57,222 nt of DNA from Marinobacter sp. B9-2 (GTDB lineage: Bacteria; Pseudomonadota; Gammaproteobacteria; Pseudomonadales; Oleiphilaceae): NCBI GenBank assembly GCA_003030785.1, contig PYVH01000008.1:1-57222 (forward strand). The letters run 5' to 3'. The notes under the pieces are model-generated. The model saw only the letters and a program-made list of their open reading frames with translations, searched no databases and had not been told where the DNA came from. The first letter of the stretch is position 1; each line of letters starts with the position of its first letter. Both the position numbers and the translations under genes were made by a program. Below are positions 1 to 9,385 of the stretch, piece after piece.

Positions 1-80
1 TCCGGAATTCAGGAGTATGGTTTACAGGAGATACGCGTTTATACGTAGAAATCATCCTAAAAGACAGGAAATTCCTCGCT

Positions 81-1457
81 ATGTCCCGATGGAAGTTCGC
101 CCCCGGCATTCTTATCCTGCCGCTCGTATTCGCCGGCTGCAGTGAAAATAGCAGCCAACAGACGACAACACAGCCGACAGCAGAGCTCAAACCACCGTCG
201 GAAACCGGGACACTCAAAGTCGCCACCCGCAATGGCTCCACCACCTATTACCTGGATCGCCACGAAAATCCTGTCGGTCCCGAGCATGCGCTGATCAGCG
301 CCTACGCCGAACAGCGTGGCTGGGAGGTGGAATGGACCATGTTGGAATCCACCAGCGAAGTTCTGGCTGCGCTGGAATCCGGCAATACCCACCTGGCGGC
401 AGCCGGGCTGACCCACCTGGCCTCCCGGGATGAGCGTTTCGCCCGGGGCCCGGCCCACACCGAGATTACCGAACAACTGGTCTGCCATCGCGATGCACGC
501 CCCATGCCCCGGAAGCCCGAAGACATCCCGGGCACCGATATTGTCGTGACTGCCGGCTCCAGCTATGCCGAAACCCTGAACAAGCTCAATGAGCAACACC
601 CGGGCATCGGGTTTCGGGAAGATGCAGACCGCACCACAGAAGTGATTCTCTCGGATGTCGCGGAACAGGACGTCGGCTGCACCGTGGCCGATTCCAACAT
701 TGTTCAGGTAATGCGCCGGCACTTCCCGCATCTGGAAGTGGCAATGACGCTCACAGAAGGCCGGAATCTGGGCTGGTACCTGCCCATGGGCTCGGAAGAT
801 CTTGGCTCGGATGCCCACGAGTGGATGAACAGCGTGGATGGCGATGAAGCCATCGGCCTGATGGAAAACCGCTACTATTCCTACATTGGTGATTTCGATT
901 TTGTCGATCTGCGGGCACTGAACCGTCGGATTGAGGATCGGCTACCCGAGTTCATTGATGAATTCCGGGAAGCCGAGGCCAAAACCGGGATGCCCGCAGA
1001 CCTTCTGGCCGCCCTGTCTTACCAGGAGTCCCATTGGGACCCGGCAGCAAAATCTCCCACCGGCGTCCGGGGCATCATGATGCTGACCCGACGAACCGCC
1101 GAATCACTGGGTGTGACCAACCGGCTGGACCCGGAGGCTGCCATTGATGGCGGAGCACGTTACCTGGCCGACCGGCACCGCCGCCTGCCAGAGACCATTC
1201 CGGAGCCAGACCGCACCTTCCTGGCGCTGGCCAGCTACAACATCGGCCGGGGCCATCTGCTGGATGCCCGTGCGCTGGCCCGGACCCTGAACAAGAATCC
1301 GGACTCCTGGCAGGAAATGACCGAGGTTTTACCCCTCAAGGCTGACAAGCGATACTACCCCAGCACCCGTTACGGGTACGCCCGTGGCTACGAGCCCGTG
1401 CACTACGTGCAGCGCATCCGCAACTACCGGGACGTCATACGTTCGGCCTTTGAATGA
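81..1457 (+). CDS. mltF: Membrane-bound lytic murein transglycosylase F (MltF)
   Basis: The 458-residue lipoprotein cleaves peptidoglycan glycan strands to 1,6-anhydromuropeptides at the outer membrane. The N-terminus has a hydrophobic stretch ending in a lipobox (VFAGC, Cys20). Residues about 43-270 form an SBP_bac_3 module, which is the regulatory half in MltF. Residues about 290-430 form the SLT lysozyme-like domain; the catalytic Glu lies in YQESHW (E316), followed by the usual GIMMLT segment. Length is somewhat below E. coli MltF (518 aa) but both domains are complete. An AGGAAA sequence lies about 11 nt before the ATG. Its stop codon abuts the stop of the opposing almA-like gene with no base between them. 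Confidence 0.93.
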   Translation: MSRWKFAPGILILPLVFAGCSENSSQQTTTQPTAELKPPSETGTLKVATRNGSTTYYLDRHENPVGPEHALISAYAEQRGWEVEWTMLESTSEVLAALESGNTHLAAAGLTHLASRDERFARGPAHTEITEQLVCHRDARPMPRKPEDIPGTDIVVTAGSSYAETLNKLNEQHPGIGFREDADRTTEVILSDVAEQDVGCTVADSNIVQVMRRHFPHLEVAMTLTEGRNLGWYLPMGSEDLGSDAHEWMNSVDGDEAIGLMENRYYSYIGDFDFVDLRALNRRIEDRLPEFIDEFREAEAKTGMPADLLAALSYQESHWDPAAKSPTGVRGIMMLTRRTAESLGVTNRLDPEAAIDGGARYLADRHRRLPETIPEPDRTFLALASYNIGRGHLLDARALARTLNKNPDSWQEMTEVLPLKADKRYYPSTRYGYARGYEPVHYVQRIRNYRDVIRSAFE

Positions 1458-2984
1458 TCAGGTCCCAAACAGGGCCGAGCGCAAAGGCCGCAGGAAACCA
1501 CCGGATTCTTTTTGGCTTGCGTGGGTCCGCTTGCCGTCGAATTCCAGGTAGCCATCCTCAATTGGCTCAAAGCGCAGGATTTTCACATCTTCCAGGTAAT
1601 TCTGGGACGACTTCCAGGGCCCATGGGTACCCTGGCGGGGGAGACGATCAGCCGCACGATTGATATAGCCGGCATTGAGGGACCCCAGGACGGTGTCGTC
1701 GCCGCGACTGTTTTCGGTGTCCCGGGCCACAACGGTGCGATAGCCACGCTTGTCCATCAGGTTCATCAGCCGGCACAGATACTCGGCGGCAATATCCACC
1801 TTCAGGGTCCAGGAGATGTTGGTGTACCCGAAGATCATGCCGGCATTGGGCACGCCCTCCACCATCACGTTCTTGTAGATGATCTTGTCTTTCATCACCA
1901 CTTCTTCACCATCCACCGTCGGTCGGATACCTCCCAGCATCTGGATATCCAGGCCGGTGGCCGGGATGATGATGTCAGCCGCCAGTTCCTCGCCCGATTT
2001 CAGGCGGATGCCGGTTTCTGTGAAGCGGTCAATATGATCGGTGGCGATGGCGGCCTTGCCCGCTTTCATGGCCTGGAAAAGATCCCCGTCTTTCACCACA
2101 CACAGGCGCTGGTCCCAGGGATTGTAATCGGGGGTGAAATGCCGCATATCGGCGGTGTCGCCAACCTTGCGCTTGATAATGCTCAGGAAAAGCCGACGCA
2201 TGAACTGCGGGCTCTTTCTGGAACGCTGGTATAGAAAACGGGAGATGGCAATATTCCGGGCCCGGGTCAGCCGGTAGGCGGTTTTCTCGGGCAATATTTT
2301 CTGCAGGGCCAGAGTCAGCTTGTCGGTGGAGGGCAACGGCATCAGATAGGTGGGTGAGCGCTGGAGCATGGTTACATGCGCGGCCTTCTCCGCCATGGTC
2401 GGCACCAGGGTGATCGCGGTTGCCCCGCTGCCAATGACCACCACCTTCTTGCCCGTATAGTCGAGATCCTCCGGCCAGTGCTGCGGGTGCACAATCTGGC
2501 CACGGAAATCACTTTCGTCCGGGAAGTCCGGTTTGTAGCCCTGATCATAATTGTAGTAGCCGGTACACCCGACCATGAAGTTGGCGGTGTAGTGCTCGGT
2601 TTCCCCGGTTTCTTCGTTCAGGGCCGTGAGCTTCCAGCATTTGTCGACGCCCGACCAGTCCGCCGTTTTGACGGCCAGGCCAAAGCGAATGTGGCGCTCA
2701 ACGTCGTGTTCCCTCGCGGTCTCCGCCACATAATTCTTGATCGACGCACCATCCGCCAGCACCTTGCCACCGGTCCAGGGGCGGAAGTTGTAGCCGAAGG
2801 TGAACATGTCGGAATCCGAGCGGATACCCGGGTAACGGAACAGGTCCCAGGTGCCACCCAGGGACTGACGGCGCTCAAGGATGGCAAATGACTTCCCGGG
2901 GCATTCATGTTTCAGGTGACACGCCATGCCAATGCCGGAAACGCCGGCGCCGATGATCAGTACATCGAAATGCTGGTTACTCAT
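1458..2984 (-). CDS. almA: AlmA-like flavin monooxygenase (Baeyer-Villiger type I fold)
   Basis: The 508-residue FAD/NADPH monooxygenase resembles AlmA of Acinetobacter and Alcanivorax, implicated in long-chain alkane oxidation. Seen: an FAD Rossmann motif at residues 12-17 (GAGVSG), the FRYPGIRSDSDM block typical of AlmA/EthA, an exact FxGxxxHxxxWP Baeyer-Villiger fingerprint (FRGQIVHPQHWP) near residue 160, and a second Rossmann motif (IGSGATA) for NADPH. A start seven codons upstream is open, but the ATG at 2984 has GAGGA about 7 nt before it. Family membership is firm. The long-chain alkane substrate is inferred from similarity and the hydrocarbon-using lineage; a ketone or fatty-acid substrate remains possible. 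Confidence 0.85.
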   Translation of the reverse strand: MSNQHFDVLIIGAGVSGIGMACHLKHECPGKSFAILERRQSLGGTWDLFRYPGIRSDSDMFTFGYNFRPWTGGKVLADGASIKNYVAETAREHDVERHIRFGLAVKTADWSGVDKCWKLTALNEETGETEHYTANFMVGCTGYYNYDQGYKPDFPDESDFRGQIVHPQHWPEDLDYTGKKVVVIGSGATAITLVPTMAEKAAHVTMLQRSPTYLMPLPSTDKLTLALQKILPEKTAYRLTRARNIAISRFLYQRSRKSPQFMRRLFLSIIKRKVGDTADMRHFTPDYNPWDQRLCVVKDGDLFQAMKAGKAAIATDHIDRFTETGIRLKSGEELAADIIIPATGLDIQMLGGIRPTVDGEEVVMKDKIIYKNVMVEGVPNAGMIFGYTNISWTLKVDIAAEYLCRLMNLMDKRGYRTVVARDTENSRGDDTVLGSLNAGYINRAADRLPRQGTHGPWKSSQNYLEDVKILRFEPIEDGYLEFDGKRTHASQKESGGFLRPLRSALFGT

Positions 2985-3140
2985 TGCCCGTCCTCTCGGA
3001 TTCAAGTCCGCTTTTTATAATCAATGGCCTGCAGTCAAGATAGCTCAGGCCGGGCTGCCGGGAAATTGGCCAAAGTGGTGCCGGCCTCCAGCGGTTTAAG
3101 TCAATCACAAGGTAAAAGTCCATCGGTCCGGTAAACCCGG

Positions 3141-3689
3141 TCAACTACCCGGGGTGAAATCGGGGTATTTCTTCTGCAGCCGATAGAGCCGGATGATGGT
3201 GATGATGTTGGTGACCAGCACCATACCCTCGGCCAGGGTACCACCCACGGAGCCGATCACGATGTTGTTGAGCATCCAGGCCAGTGCTGCCAGTCCAAGG
3301 ATGATACGCAGGGGAATACCCCGGAGCATGAACATGCCAACGGTGCCGAAAACCGCGGCAGCCAGGGGGAACACGTCGGTGATCGATTTCCAGGTCGCCC
3401 AGGCGACCACCAGATTGACCGCCAGCATGCCCAGCATGATGGGCCAGTTGCCCTGGTATTTGCGGGCCAGGGTAATGCGCAGGATCACCAGTACCGTCAG
3501 TGCCGATGCAGTCCAGCTCTCGAAAAACGCAAACATCAGGGCAAAGGCAACGTTGGCGGAAATCAGCAGCACCATCAGCCGGTCGTCGTTCTTGTTGGCG
3601 AAGCCGGCTATGCAGAAACCCAGGGCTACCAGACCGCACACCTGGCCCAGCACCTCGGCGAGGGTCATGTCCGCGATCAGATCAATCAT
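3141..3689 (-). CDS. YgjV-family inner membrane protein
   Basis: The 182-residue protein is almost entirely hydrophobic, with about six membrane segments separated by short loops such as FANKNDDR and LARKYQGN. The pattern matches the YgjV (Imp-YgjV) inner membrane family, whose function is unknown. The C-terminal tail (RLYRLQKKYPDF) is basic and probably cytoplasmic. It is transcribed away from the HDAC gene, so the 140 bp between them probably holds divergent promoters. No partner gene suggests a role. Confidence 0.75.
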   Translation of the reverse strand: MIDLIADMTLAEVLGQVCGLVALGFCIAGFANKNDDRLMVLLISANVAFALMFAFFESWTASALTVLVILRITLARKYQGNWPIMLGMLAVNLVVAWATWKSITDVFPLAAAVFGTVGMFMLRGIPLRIILGLAALAWMLNNIVIGSVGGTLAEGMVLVTNIITIIRLYRLQKKYPDFTPGS

Positions 3690-3833
3690 CCTTTACCGGC
3701 CTGTCGCTCGTCGCCATATCGGTAATCCCCTCTGTCTGCAAAAAGTTTCAGCCTGCCACAATCAGTGCCTTTGAGCCATCAAGCTCCCTGTGCCAAAGTG
3801 CACACGTCATTCAGCAAGGACCCACCCAGGACC

Positions 3834-4868
3834 ATGAAAACCGTATTCTCTCCACTGCACAGCCGCCGACACGTCAAAACCGAACTGGACGGTGGGCTGC
3901 TGATCGAGCCCCACGAGAAGCCTTCCCGTGCCGAAACCATCCTGGCACGGGTGAAGGATCAGGCCCTTGGAGAGATTCTGGAACCGGAAGAATTTGGTCT
4001 GGAGCCCGTCAAACGGGTGCATACCGCCGATTACGTGGCTTTCCTGGAAACCTGCTGGCAGGAATGGCTGGCGGCCGGCAAACCAGGCGAGGCGATTCCG
4101 GCGGTCTGGGCCGGGCGCGGCATGCGCCATCGGCTGCCGAAAGACATCGACGGCCGGCTGGGCTACTACAGCTTTGCGGCGGAGACCTCGATTTCAGACG
4201 GCACCTGGGAAGCCGCCCGGGCATCCGCCAATGTAGCCCTGACCGCCCAGAAACTGGTGGCCGAAGGCGAGCGCGCCGCCTTTGCCCTGTGCCGACCACC
4301 CGGACACCATGCCCACGCCGATCTGTTCGGCGGCTACTGTTTCTTCAACAACGCTGCCATCGTGGCCCAGGCGTTCCGGGACCAGGGCTATGGCAAGGTC
4401 GCGGTGCTGGATGTGGACTTCCACCATGGCAACGGCACCCAGGCGATTTTCTACGACCGCAACGACGTGCTGACCATCAGCCTGCATGGCGATCCGGACC
4501 TGGTGTTCCCGCATTTTCTCGGTTTTGAGGATGAGACCGGCGAGGGCGTCGGCGAAGGCTACAACCTGAATATGGTCTACCCGCCCAACACGCCCTACAG
4601 CGTCTGGAGTCAGGGCCTGGAAACCGCCTGCGAGCGGATCCAGGCATTCCAGCCGGACGCCCTGGTGGTTGCCCTGGGTGTCGATACCTTCGAAGAGGAC
4701 CCGATCTCGTTCTTCAAGCTGATCTCCAGCGACTATCTGACACTGGGCGCACGTCTTGCCCGGCTTGGACTACCAACGGTCTTTACCATGGAGGGCGGGT
4801 ATGACGTCGATGCCATCGGCGTCAATGCGGTGAATGTGATGCAGGGATTCGACCGGACTGCGGGCTGA
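3834..4868 (+). CDS. Histone deacetylase family protein (class II-like amidohydrolase)
   Basis: The 344-residue arginase/deacetylase-fold zinc enzyme belongs to the bacterial HDAC-like family that includes acetylpolyamine amidohydrolases and acetoin-utilisation-type proteins. Visible signatures are RPPGHHAH (charge-relay and active-site His pair), the FNNAAI segment, the Zn ligands in DVDFHHGNGT, and the C-terminal EGGYD loop. An upstream start is open, but the ATG at 3834 is preceded by CAGGAC and begins the usual MKTVFSPLH. Substrate is not deducible; polyamines or short-chain acetyl amides are likely. Its stop codon is separated by one base from the opposing rlmE stop. Confidence 0.88.
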   Translation: MKTVFSPLHSRRHVKTELDGGLLIEPHEKPSRAETILARVKDQALGEILEPEEFGLEPVKRVHTADYVAFLETCWQEWLAAGKPGEAIPAVWAGRGMRHRLPKDIDGRLGYYSFAAETSISDGTWEAARASANVALTAQKLVAEGERAAFALCRPPGHHAHADLFGGYCFFNNAAIVAQAFRDQGYGKVAVLDVDFHHGNGTQAIFYDRNDVLTISLHGDPDLVFPHFLGFEDETGEGVGEGYNLNMVYPPNTPYSVWSQGLETACERIQAFQPDALVVALGVDTFEEDPISFFKLISSDYLTLGARLARLGLPTVFTMEGGYDVDAIGVNAVNVMQGFDRTAG

Positions 4869-4876
4869 ATCAGCCC
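4862..4876. repeat. Inverted repeat containing two convergent stop codons
   Basis: GGGCTGAATCAGCCC is a perfect inverted repeat in which the deacetylase stop (TGA, 4866-4868) and the rlmE stop (TCA on the plus strand, 4870-4872) are both embedded. It could form a short hairpin in either transcript, but there is no T-tract, so it is not called a terminator. Confidence 0.6.
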
Positions 4877-5490
4877 TTGAAGCCCTTGCCGAGGATGTAG
4901 ACTTCCCGGGAGCGTGAGCGGGAGGAATCCGGCTTGCGCACCACAACCTTTTCGAAGACAGCACGTACCGATTTCAGGTACTCGTCGTACCCTTCGCCCT
5001 GAAAAACCTTGGCCAGGAAGCTGCCTTTGGGCTTGAGTACCTGGCTTGCCATGTCCAGGGCCAGTTCCACCAGGTACATGGAGGCGGCCTGGTCGGCAAC
5101 GGTCACGCCGCTGATGTTCGGCGCCATGTCGGAAATCACCACGTCCACCGGGTCACCACCCAGGGTGGCCATGATCGACTCGAATACGTCGTTTTCGGTG
5201 AAATCACCCTGGATGAAATCCACGCCGGCAATGGCATCCATGGGCAGGATGTCGGAGGCAATCACGCGGCCTTTGTGGCCCACCAGTTTGGCCGCCACCT
5301 GGGACCAGCCACCGGGGGCGGAACCCAGATCCACCACCACCATGTTAGGGTGGATCAGCCGGTCCTTCTTGTTGATTTCAAGAAGCTTGTAACTGGCACG
5401 CGAGCGGTAGCCATCCACCTGCGCCTGTTTCACGAAGGGGTCGTTTACGTGCTCTTCAAGCCAGCGGTTACTGCTTTTTGATCGGGCCAT
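4870..5490 (-). CDS. rlmE: 23S rRNA (uridine-2552-2'-O)-methyltransferase RlmE
   Basis: The 206-residue SAM-dependent enzyme (FtsJ/RrmJ) methylates the 2'-O of U2552 in the A-loop of 23S rRNA and is needed for late 50S assembly. Seen: the SAM-binding [16 protein letters not shown] segment (residues about 52-67), the SDMAPN motif with catalytic Asp, and the catalytic Lys in [10 protein letters not shown], consistent with the K-D-K-E tetrad. Length matches the family (about 205-209 aa). In many relatives ftsH follows rlmE; here the next gene is on the opposite strand, so it appears to be a single-gene unit. Confidence 0.96.
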   Translation of the reverse strand: MARSKSSNRWLEEHVNDPFVKQAQVDGYRSRASYKLLEINKKDRLIHPNMVVVDLGSAPGGWSQVAAKLVGHKGRVIASDILPMDAIAGVDFIQGDFTENDVFESIMATLGGDPVDVVISDMAPNISGVTVADQAASMYLVELALDMASQVLKPKGSFLAKVFQGEGYDEYLKSVRAVFEKVVVRKPDSSRSRSREVYILGKGFKG

Positions 5491-5646
5491 GGGGTCTCTT
5501 CAAAACGGGAAAGCCAGGCGCTAATTGTACGTGCCGCGCCGGGCGGCGGCAAAATCCTGACAACCGGGCCGGCCACACGTACAATCCGGCCAGCATTCTG
5601 TGATTTTTCAGAACCCACCCAGCCTACCTGACGGGAGACCGCCCTC

Positions 5647-6375
5647 GTGAATCTGGCCGACATCAAAAAGCTGCACCAGAAAAAGTACCGGCAGTCGTTT
5701 GGCCACTACCTCGTTGAGGGCGAGCACCTGATTCTTGAGCTGCAGAAAGCCGCGGCCCGCCAACCTGCTCTGGAAGCCTCGGAGCTCTACGTCACCAGCG
5801 CCTATGAGCACTGGCAAAGCCCGTTCAGAACCCATGCCATCAGCGATCGTCAGATGGCACAGCTCGCCGACACCCGAACACCCCAGGGAATTCTGGCGGC
5901 GGTGCCGATGCCGGAGCGCCCGGCTGGACCGGTGCCCGGCGAAAAAGCGATTTACCTGCACGAGGTTCAGGACCCCGGAAATCTGGGTACGATTCTGCGC
6001 ACCCTCGCCTGGTTCGGCGGTTTCCGGTGTCTGTTGAGCCCGGGCAGTGTCGACCCGTTCAATCCGAAGGTAGTGCGAGCCAGCATGGGCGCCCTCTTTC
6101 ACGTCCCGCTTGAAACCGACGTTGATCTGGCCAGCCTTCCCGACCGATACCAGAGCCTTGCCTGCCTAGACCTCAATGGCGGTTCGATGGCCTCACCGGA
6201 CTTCCACCAGCACGACTGTTATCTGTTTGGTAACGAGGCCCGGGGTGTGCCACGCGAAGCTCTCGACCAACTTCAGGCAGTGCCCTACAGCATTCAGGGT
6301 CAGGGACAGATCGAATCCCTGAACCTGGCCTCGGCGGTTAATATGTGCACCTACGAATTAATGCGAGACCTTTAG
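5647..6375 (+). CDS. TrmH/SpoU-family RNA 2'-O-methyltransferase
   Basis: The 242-residue protein belongs to the knotted SPOUT class. The N-terminal 80 residues form a substrate-binding module (HYLVEGEHLILE, as in RlmB/TsnR types). The C-terminal catalytic domain shows motif 1 (QDPGNLGTILRTLAWFGG), motif 2 (LFGNEARGVP) and motif 3 (SLNLASAVNM). The start is GTG, with GGGAG about 9 nt upstream. The target nucleotide (23S rRNA or tRNA) cannot be determined. It is divergent from rlmE across about 155 bp, so two rRNA-modification genes may share a promoter region. Confidence 0.88.
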   Translation: MNLADIKKLHQKKYRQSFGHYLVEGEHLILELQKAAARQPALEASELYVTSAYEHWQSPFRTHAISDRQMAQLADTRTPQGILAAVPMPERPAGPVPGEKAIYLHEVQDPGNLGTILRTLAWFGGFRCLLSPGSVDPFNPKVVRASMGALFHVPLETDVDLASLPDRYQSLACLDLNGGSMASPDFHQHDCYLFGNEARGVPREALDQLQAVPYSIQGQGQIESLNLASAVNMCTYELMRDL

Positions 6376-6485
6376 ACTGCAAACCCCATGCTCTGAGCAC
6401 TTTCCCCAATCGTTCTGGCGGATACCGCCATTGCCTGTCGACCGTCAATTGAGCACGATCAGGGTCTGATCCCGAGACCGGACTG

Positions 6486-7160
6486 ATGACTATGGAACGC
6501 TATCTCCAGCCCACCGCCTTTTTTGACTATGACCATCCCCGGCTGAAAGCCTGGATCGAGTCACAGCTGGAGGGTGTTCCTGATGAGCCGGTGGAACAGA
6601 TCAAAGCGCTCTATCTCGCTGTTCGTGACAGTATCAGCTACAACCCCTACGTGTTCCGGACCGATGCCAACACGTTCAGCGCCAGTTACGCCCTGGAAAG
6701 CGGCGAGACCTACTGCATCCCGAAGGCGGTTCTGCTGGGCGCCGCCGCGCGATCCATTGGCGTTCCCAGCCGGCTGGGTCTGGCCGATGTGCGCAACCAT
6801 CTCTCAAGCCCGAAACTGATCGAATGGCTGCAGTCGGACATTTTCCGGATGCACGGGTTTATCGAGCTGTACCTGAACGGGCGGTGGGTCAAGGCGACGC
6901 CGGCGTTCAACCGGCAACTGTGCGAACTGATGCAGGTGGAACCGCTGGAATTCGATGGCGTGCACGATTCCATGTTCCAGGAGTACACCGAGGACGGCCA
7001 TGCGCACATGGAGTATGTGAACGACCATGGCCTGTTCGATGACGTGCCCCACGAGTTTATCGTCTCTGGTGTCCGGGCGGCCTACAGTCATCTCTTTGCC
7101 GAAGAAGAGGAGCCTGAAGCTCCGAAAGGCAGTCTGGTGCAGGATATATCGAGCCCCTAG
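6486..7160 (+). CDS. Transglutaminase-like domain protein
   Basis: The 224-residue cytoplasmic protein (no signal peptide) has a transglutaminase-like papain-fold core. The candidate catalytic Cys is in GETYCIPKAVLL (residue about 78), followed by the GAAARSIGVPSRLGLADVRNH segment and a His in HGFIELYLNGRW. The final Asp of the classical C-H-D triad is not obvious; where an Asp is usual the sequence reads VKATPAFN. Two ATGs six bases apart (6486, 6492) are possible starts and neither has a strong Shine-Dalgarno. The family includes proteases and amidases of unknown target; no function can be assigned. Confidence 0.82.
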   Translation: MTMERYLQPTAFFDYDHPRLKAWIESQLEGVPDEPVEQIKALYLAVRDSISYNPYVFRTDANTFSASYALESGETYCIPKAVLLGAAARSIGVPSRLGLADVRNHLSSPKLIEWLQSDIFRMHGFIELYLNGRWVKATPAFNRQLCELMQVEPLEFDGVHDSMFQEYTEDGHAHMEYVNDHGLFDDVPHEFIVSGVRAAYSHLFAEEEEPEAPKGSLVQDISSP

Positions 7161-7184
7161 AGCCTGCTCGAATCCGCGAAGGCC

Positions 7185-8339
7185 TTATTCTCTGCTCGCT
7201 ACCGAGCCCGTTTCCTGCCTTGCCAGCGCTCCAGTGATCGCATCCAGCACGGCATCCGGATCAGGCACGGCCTTCGCAGTCTCAGTCTCGCCAACACGGC
7301 TGAACTGCCGGAAATCCACACTGCTCCAATTCTCCGGATCCGCAATGCGCTGTACCTGATCAATATTGTCACGGGTTGCCGGTTCCAGCTTGTAGCGGAA
7401 CACATAATCCGGTGACATATCATCGAAATCCCGGCCATGGTGATAATCATGCAGCAGGAGCAAGGCAAGCCCACCACCCATGAAATGCCGGCCCAGGCTG
7501 ACCAGCAACTCCCCGGACCGGATTTTATCCAGGGCTTCGGGTTGCCAGTCGACACTGCCCACCAGCAGATCCTGCCCCGGGACCCGGCCGGCATTCCGGG
7601 CAGCTTCAATGGCCCCCAGTGCCATGCCATCGCTGGCGCTCCATATGGAAACAGTCTCCGGATAGCGTTTCAGCAGGACTTCCGTTTTTTCACGGGCCAG
7701 GGCTCCGCTCCAGTTGGCATACACAAGCTGCAGAAGCTCACTGCGCTGTTGAACGGCAGCCGCCAGCATCCCCCCGTCCCGATCCTTGCCGGCAGAGGAA
7801 TCCCGTGTTCCCGAGAGGGCCACCATGGGAATTCTGGGTTCGGACGCGAGACCCAATTGTTCGGCCTGTTTGCCCAGCAGCGTTACCAGGGAACGGCCGG
7901 CGGCAATATTGTCCGGAGAAAGGTGGCCGAGCCAGCCCGGCAAAACGGTTCGGGGCATACCGATGCTGGCCCGGGCGGCGTCAGGCACATCGGTATTGAA
8001 GGTAAACGTCTTTACACCGGCCCCATCCGCGAGCCTGAGCATGGATTCGCTGACATTCTCCTTGCACATGAACAACAGGTAGTCCGGCTTCTCTTCACGG
8101 CTCAGCACGTCCTTCGCCATGCGAAGATAGCTGTATCGATGGCTCTCCGGGTCGTATTGAACCTCCAGGTCAACCTCGAGATCCTCCGCCACCGCCTCCA
8201 TGAACCCGGCCACCAGTTGCCAGAACCGGGAGTCATCCGGCGACAGGAAAACAACACTGGGCCTGGGGCCAGCGTGAGCCAAAGAGCCTGTAAGCAGGAG
8301 CAGGAAACCGATCAGCAAGCGAGCTGGATAGGACCTCAT
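7185..8339 (-). CDS. Periplasmic binding protein, sugar/AI-2-type (Peripla_BP), solitary
   Basis: The 384-residue protein starts with a signal peptide (hydrophobic LLIGFLLLLTGSLAHA, cleaved near residue 23). The mature part has the two-lobe periplasmic-binding fold used by ribose/LuxP-type proteins: an opening VVFLSPDDSRFWQ strand-turn, a mid-domain SIWSASDGMALGAIEA and a C-terminal LLVGSVDW segment. A GTG start 12 bases upstream would sit directly on the AGAGG, so the ATG at 8339 is preferred. No permease or ATPase lies nearby, so it may feed a sensor or a remote transporter. It lies downstream of, and in line with, the SBP_bac_3 gene at 8442-9212. Confidence 0.8.
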   Translation of the reverse strand: MRSYPARLLIGFLLLLTGSLAHAGPRPSVVFLSPDDSRFWQLVAGFMEAVAEDLEVDLEVQYDPESHRYSYLRMAKDVLSREEKPDYLLFMCKENVSESMLRLADGAGVKTFTFNTDVPDAARASIGMPRTVLPGWLGHLSPDNIAAGRSLVTLLGKQAEQLGLASEPRIPMVALSGTRDSSAGKDRDGGMLAAAVQQRSELLQLVYANWSGALAREKTEVLLKRYPETVSIWSASDGMALGAIEAARNAGRVPGQDLLVGSVDWQPEALDKIRSGELLVSLGRHFMGGGLALLLLHDYHHGRDFDDMSPDYVFRYKLEPATRDNIDQVQRIADPENWSSVDFRQFSRVGETETAKAVPDPDAVLDAITGALARQETGSVASRE

Positions 8340-8441
8340 GTAACGAATCACCCTCTGGACGATCTGGCAGGGTTGGCTTTTGTGGCGCCTAAGCTACCGA
8401 GCTGGCGTGTAACAGACAAGCGGGAATCCGTAACCAAAGTC

Positions 8442-9212
8442 TCAGTTTACGATGGAATGTTCGGTGGTCTCAGCCGGGTCTTCAAATTCCACATACAGGG
8501 TTCCGGCCAGTTGCTCATACACACCGGCTTGTTTCAGCCGCTTCATCTCTGCCGACAAATGGCTGAGGAATTGCCGGTTGGCTTCCGTGTTGTGGCAGGT
8601 TAGCCGGTCATAACTTTCAAGAAGCGGGGTTTGCGGATCGTAGCTGAGCTTGTCCAGGAATGGCCGGATATCAGGGACAGCCGCAATCATTGCGCCGAAT
8701 CGCTGATGCTCGAGCATGCCCAGATTCTGGGCATCGCTCTTGGACCAGATCACGTTGACAGCATGGCCCTCCAGAACCCCGTCCAGGTAGGTCTCATGGC
8801 CAATGACCGCGCCCACGCTTTCGCCCTCCAGTTCCGAGAGTGAGCTGACCGGGTCGGCATCCTGCGGGGTAAACAGGTAGTAGGTGAACTTACCCAGGGG
8901 AAAACTCGCGATAACGGCATCTTCGCCCAGCCGCCGCTCGAGCACCTCGGTGAAGGAATAGATGCAGTCGGCACCACGCTGCTCGAACACCAGCATGGCC
9001 CGTTTGTAGGGAAAGAACTGTTCACTCACTTTGACGTCGAGCCCATCCAGGGCCCGGTGCAAGATTTTCTGGTAAACACCGTCCCGGTTTTCCGTCAGCA
9101 GGCTGGTAATGTCCGGCACGGCGATCCGGATCACCGAATCAGCCAGAGCAGGAGCACTGAGGATGCTGGCGCCAATCAAGAGCGCCCGGAAAACAAAGCG
9201 GAAGCGTTTCAT
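8442..9212 (-). CDS. SBP_bac_3-type periplasmic binding protein, solitary
   Basis: The 256-residue secreted protein has a Sec signal peptide ending in APALA (residue about 24). The mature domain resembles the family 3 solute-binding/amino-acid-binding fold, beginning SVIRIAVPDITSLL and containing the hinge-type GESVGAVIGHETYLDGVL segment. It lacks the canonical C-terminal membrane or enzymatic modules. About 100 bp separate it from the next binding-protein gene on the same strand and they may be co-transcribed. With no transporter genes present, a sensory role is possible but unproven. Confidence 0.78.
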   Translation of the reverse strand: MKRFRFVFRALLIGASILSAPALADSVIRIAVPDITSLLTENRDGVYQKILHRALDGLDVKVSEQFFPYKRAMLVFEQRGADCIYSFTEVLERRLGEDAVIASFPLGKFTYYLFTPQDADPVSSLSELEGESVGAVIGHETYLDGVLEGHAVNVIWSKSDAQNLGMLEHQRFGAMIAAVPDIRPFLDKLSYDPQTPLLESYDRLTCHNTEANRQFLSHLSAEMKRLKQAGVYEQLAGTLYVEFEDPAETTEHSIVN

Positions 9213-9328
9213 AACACGCGCATCAGTCCATGATCACGAAAGTGACTATTTTTCATACAGATTGGCCAGTATGGCAATGTCGTTTCACTTGTTCCAGAAA
9301 AACCTTGTTAAATATATGGTTTTAGCCA

Positions 9329-9358
9329 GAAAAAAAGCACCGGATCGCTCCGGTGCTT
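9329..9358 (-). terminator. Rho-independent terminator of ahpF
   Basis: Read on the minus strand, an 8-bp perfect stem (GCACCGGA / TCCGGTGC, 9337-9344 and 9349-9356, 4-nt loop) is followed directly by a run of seven T (complement of 9330-9336). It starts about 30 bases after the ahpF stop. Confidence 0.88.
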
Positions 9359-9385
9359 CTCTCTCATCAGGCGGCTGCTTCTGGT

